Shown: positions 6,144-7,465 of the stretch, in pieces
Layout of the letters: each line of letters starts with the position of its first letter
Position numbering within the stretch: the first letter of the stretch is position 1
From: Actinomyces sp.
Lineage (GTDB): Bacteria > Actinomycetota > Acidimicrobiia > Acidimicrobiales > Aldehydirespiratoraceae
Assembly (NCBI GenBank): GCA_003697065.1
Contig: RFFY01000039.1
Coordinates: 1-7,465 of the forward strand
Length of the DNA stretch: 7,465 bases
Direction of reading: 5' to 3'
Notes under the pieces: model-generated
What the model was told of the DNA's origin: nothing
The model's database searches: none
What the model saw: only the letters and a program-made list of their open reading frames with translations
Program-made: the position numbers and the translations under genes

Positions 6144-7310
6144 GTGGCCGACGACGCCTTCGCCGATCCGACCGCGTACGGGTTCGAGACCCGGGCCATC
6201 CGGGCGGGCCAGCCCCACGATCCGACCTCGGGGGCGGTCACGGTCCCCATCAGCCTCGCCACCACCTTCGTGCAAGACGAGGTGGGCCGGCACCGGGGCT
6301 ACGAGTACAGCCGCACCGGCAACCCCACCCGCACGGCGCTCGAGGCGTGCTTCGCCTCCCTCGAGGGGGGCGCACACGGCCGGGCCTTCGCCTCGGGCAT
6401 GGCCGCCGAGGACGCCGTGTTGCGCTCCCTGCGGCCCGGCGACCATCTCGTGCTCGGCGACGACGCCTACGGGGGGACCTACCGCCTCATCTCGCGGGTG
6501 ATCGCCCCCATGGGGGTCGAGTGGAGCGCCGTCGACCTCACCGACCTCGGCGCCCTCGAGGCGGCCCTGCGACCCGAGACCCGCTTCGTGTGGGCCGAGA
6601 CCCCGACCAACCCCCTGCTCACCGTGGTCGACATCGCCGCCGTGGCCGAGGCCGCCCACGCCGTGGGCGCCCGCCTCGTCGTCGACAACACCTTCGCCAC
6701 CCCCTACCTGCAGAACCCCCTCGCCCACGGCGCCGACGTCGTCGTGCACTCCACGACGAAGTACGCCGGCGGGCACTCCGACGTCGTCGGGGGCATGGTC
6801 GTCACCGACGACGACGAGCTGGCCGAGGCCGTCGCCTTCGTCCAGAACGCCGTCGGCGCCGTGCCCGGCCCCTTCGACTGCTACCTCACCCTGCGGGGCC
6901 TCAAGACCCTCGCCGTGCGCATGGAGCGCCACATGGCCAACGCCCGCGCCGTCGTCGATCTCCTCGTCGACCACCCGAAGGTGGTCGAGGTCCTGTGGCC
7001 GGGCCTGCCCGGTCATCCCGGACACGAGGTCGCCGCCCGCCAGATGCGGGGCTTCGGGGGGATGGTGTCGTTCCGGGTGGCCGGGGGCCGCGAGGCCGCC
7101 ACCCGCGTGGCCGCCTCCACCCGGGTGTTCCAGTTGGCCGAGTCCCTGGGGGCCGTCGAGTCCCTCATCGAGCATCCCGGGGTCATGACCCACGCCTCGG
7201 CCGCCGGGTCGCCCCTGGAGGTGCCCGACGACCTCGTCCGGCTCAGCGTGGGGATCGAGACCACCGACGACCTCGTCGCCGACCTGGCCCGGGCCCTGGA
7301 CCTGCTCTGA
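6144..7310 (+). CDS. metB: Cystathionine gamma-synthase/gamma-lyase family enzyme
   Basis: This 388-residue protein is a fold-type I PLP enzyme of the Cys/Met metabolism family, equal in length to mycobacterial MetB. Motifs are GFETRAIRAGQPHDP (13-27), YEYSRTGNPTRTALE (53-67) with Tyr55 and Arg57 for the neighbouring PLP phosphate, AFASGMAAE (81-89), DDAYGGTYR (106-114) with the ring-stacking Tyr109, VVDNTFATPYLQNPL (179-193) with Asp181, the PLP lysine Lys206 in HSTTKYAGGHSD, SLGAVESLIEHP (334-345) and the carboxylate-binding Arg366 in RLSVGIE. Members either make cystathionine from O-acyl-homoserine and cysteine (MetB) or split it to cysteine, 2-oxobutyrate and ammonia (gamma-lyase). The motifs do not separate these activities. 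Coupling to cbs one base upstream suggests that cystathionine breakdown to cysteine is at least one role. Actinobacterial members can do both. The GTG start is set by the strong ribosome site. The family is secure; the reaction direction is not. Confidence 0.94.
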   Translation: MADDAFADPTAYGFETRAIRAGQPHDPTSGAVTVPISLATTFVQDEVGRHRGYEYSRTGNPTRTALEACFASLEGGAHGRAFASGMAAEDAVLRSLRPGDHLVLGDDAYGGTYRLISRVIAPMGVEWSAVDLTDLGALEAALRPETRFVWAETPTNPLLTVVDIAAVAEAAHAVGARLVVDNTFATPYLQNPLAHGADVVVHSTTKYAGGHSDVVGGMVVTDDDELAEAVAFVQNAVGAVPGPFDCYLTLRGLKTLAVRMERHMANARAVVDLLVDHPKVVEVLWPGLPGHPGHEVAARQMRGFGGMVSFRVAGGREAATRVAASTRVFQLAESLGAVESLIEHPGVMTHASAAGSPLEVPDDLVRLSVGIETTDDLVADLARALDLL

Positions 7311-7342
7311 CCCCGGAGGCGGACCTCGTCGCCGCAGACCCG

Positions 7343-7363
7343 CTGGCGCCGGACCCGCGCCGG
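7343..7363 (+). terminator. Weak hairpin downstream of metB
   Basis: GGCGC (7345-7349) pairs with GCGCC (7357-7361), extended by a T-G and a C-G pair to 7343 and 7363, around a 7-nt loop. It lies about 35 bases after the metB stop, where a transcript end would be expected. There is no following T-run, so it may only be a stem that stabilises or pauses the transcript, or chance pairing in GC-rich DNA. Confidence 0.22.
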
Positions 7364-7365
7364 CC

Positions 7366-7395
7366 CTGACGCGGCGCTCACCGCCTCCTCATACT
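7366..7395 (+). promoter_or_regulatory. Candidate housekeeping-type promoter for the last gene
   Basis: CTGACG (7366-7371) and CATACT (7390-7395) each match the -35 and -10 consensus in 4 of 6 positions, with an 18-bp spacer. The AT content rises locally around 7390-7397, in contrast to the surroundings. A start site near 7402 would leave a leader of about 24 nt before the ATG at 7426. It is a visual match only. Confidence 0.35.
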
Positions 7396-7425
7396 CTCCT
7401 CACGTCCGGTGCCGATCATCGGACC

Positions 7426-7465
7426 ATGGACACACGAGCACAGATCGCCTGGCTGGCCCGGCGGG
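7426..7465 (+). CDS. Start of an unidentified gene, cut by window end
   Basis: An ATG at 7426 opens a frame reading MDTRAQIAWLARR, which continues past the window edge. Only 13 codons are visible and I do not recognise the family. A candidate promoter lies just upstream and the preceding 115 bases hold no other gene. No clear ribosome site precedes the ATG (only GGA at 7421-7423, too close), so this could be a weakly initiated start or not a gene at all. Codon choice resembles the rest of the window. Confidence 0.45.
   Translation, partial: MDTRAQIAWLARR

Noticed and set aside
4610..6265. A 551-codon reverse-strand frame antisense to cbs, and a similar 369-codon one at 6084-7193 antisense to metB
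   Set aside because: Both are low-complexity Gly/Val/His/Asp-rich translations mirroring strongly conserved PLP enzymes on the forward strand, with no motifs of their own.

Overview
The window is very GC-rich, with G or C at nearly every third codon position and frequent GTG/TTG starts. It also carries an F420-type luciferase-like oxidoreductase and a cbs-metB pair like that of mycobacteria. Together these point to a high-GC actinobacterium (Actinomycetota). A non-mycobacterial lineage such as Acidimicrobiia is possible, but the sequence alone does not settle it. No rRNA, tRNA, CRISPR array, insertion sequence or phage gene was seen. The DNA reads as ordinary chromosome.

Layout. (1) A forward gene for the atypical 2-Cys peroxiredoxin Tpx (35-538) converges on a four-gene reverse-strand block. 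A 30-nt-offset direct repeat that duplicates the tpx stop region lies in the short gap between them. (2) The reverse-strand block, read from 4605 down to 578, encodes a CaiB/BaiF-type (family III) CoA-transferase, a luciferase-like F420-dependent oxidoreductase, an aminoglycoside-phosphotransferase-fold kinase of the ACAD10/11 N-terminal type, and an MtfA-like M90 zinc peptidase. The junctions are an 8-bp overlap, a 4-bp GTGA overlap and a 2-nt gap, so this is very probably one translationally coupled operon. Its first three members suggest acyl-CoA or alcohol/acid catabolism. The peptidase is the unexpected member. (3) A 160-bp divergent intergenic region (4606-4765) holds a perfect 7-bp dyad (ACGCGAG-N9-CTCGCGT) and a TTGACG box on the reverse strand. 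(4) A forward two-gene operon encodes cystathionine beta-synthase (4766-6142) and a cystathionine gamma-synthase/lyase family enzyme (6144-7310), separated by one base. This is a transsulfuration module linking homocysteine, cystathionine and cysteine. (5) The right end has a weak hairpin, a candidate promoter and the first 13 codons of another forward gene cut by the window edge.

Every gene belongs to a known family. I found no clear new multi-gene defence or mobile system. The points most worth checking are the tightly coupled MtfA-like peptidase in a CoA-type operon, the apparent lack of the usual catalytic aspartate in the CoA-transferase, the intergenic dyad, and the duplicated tpx stop segment.
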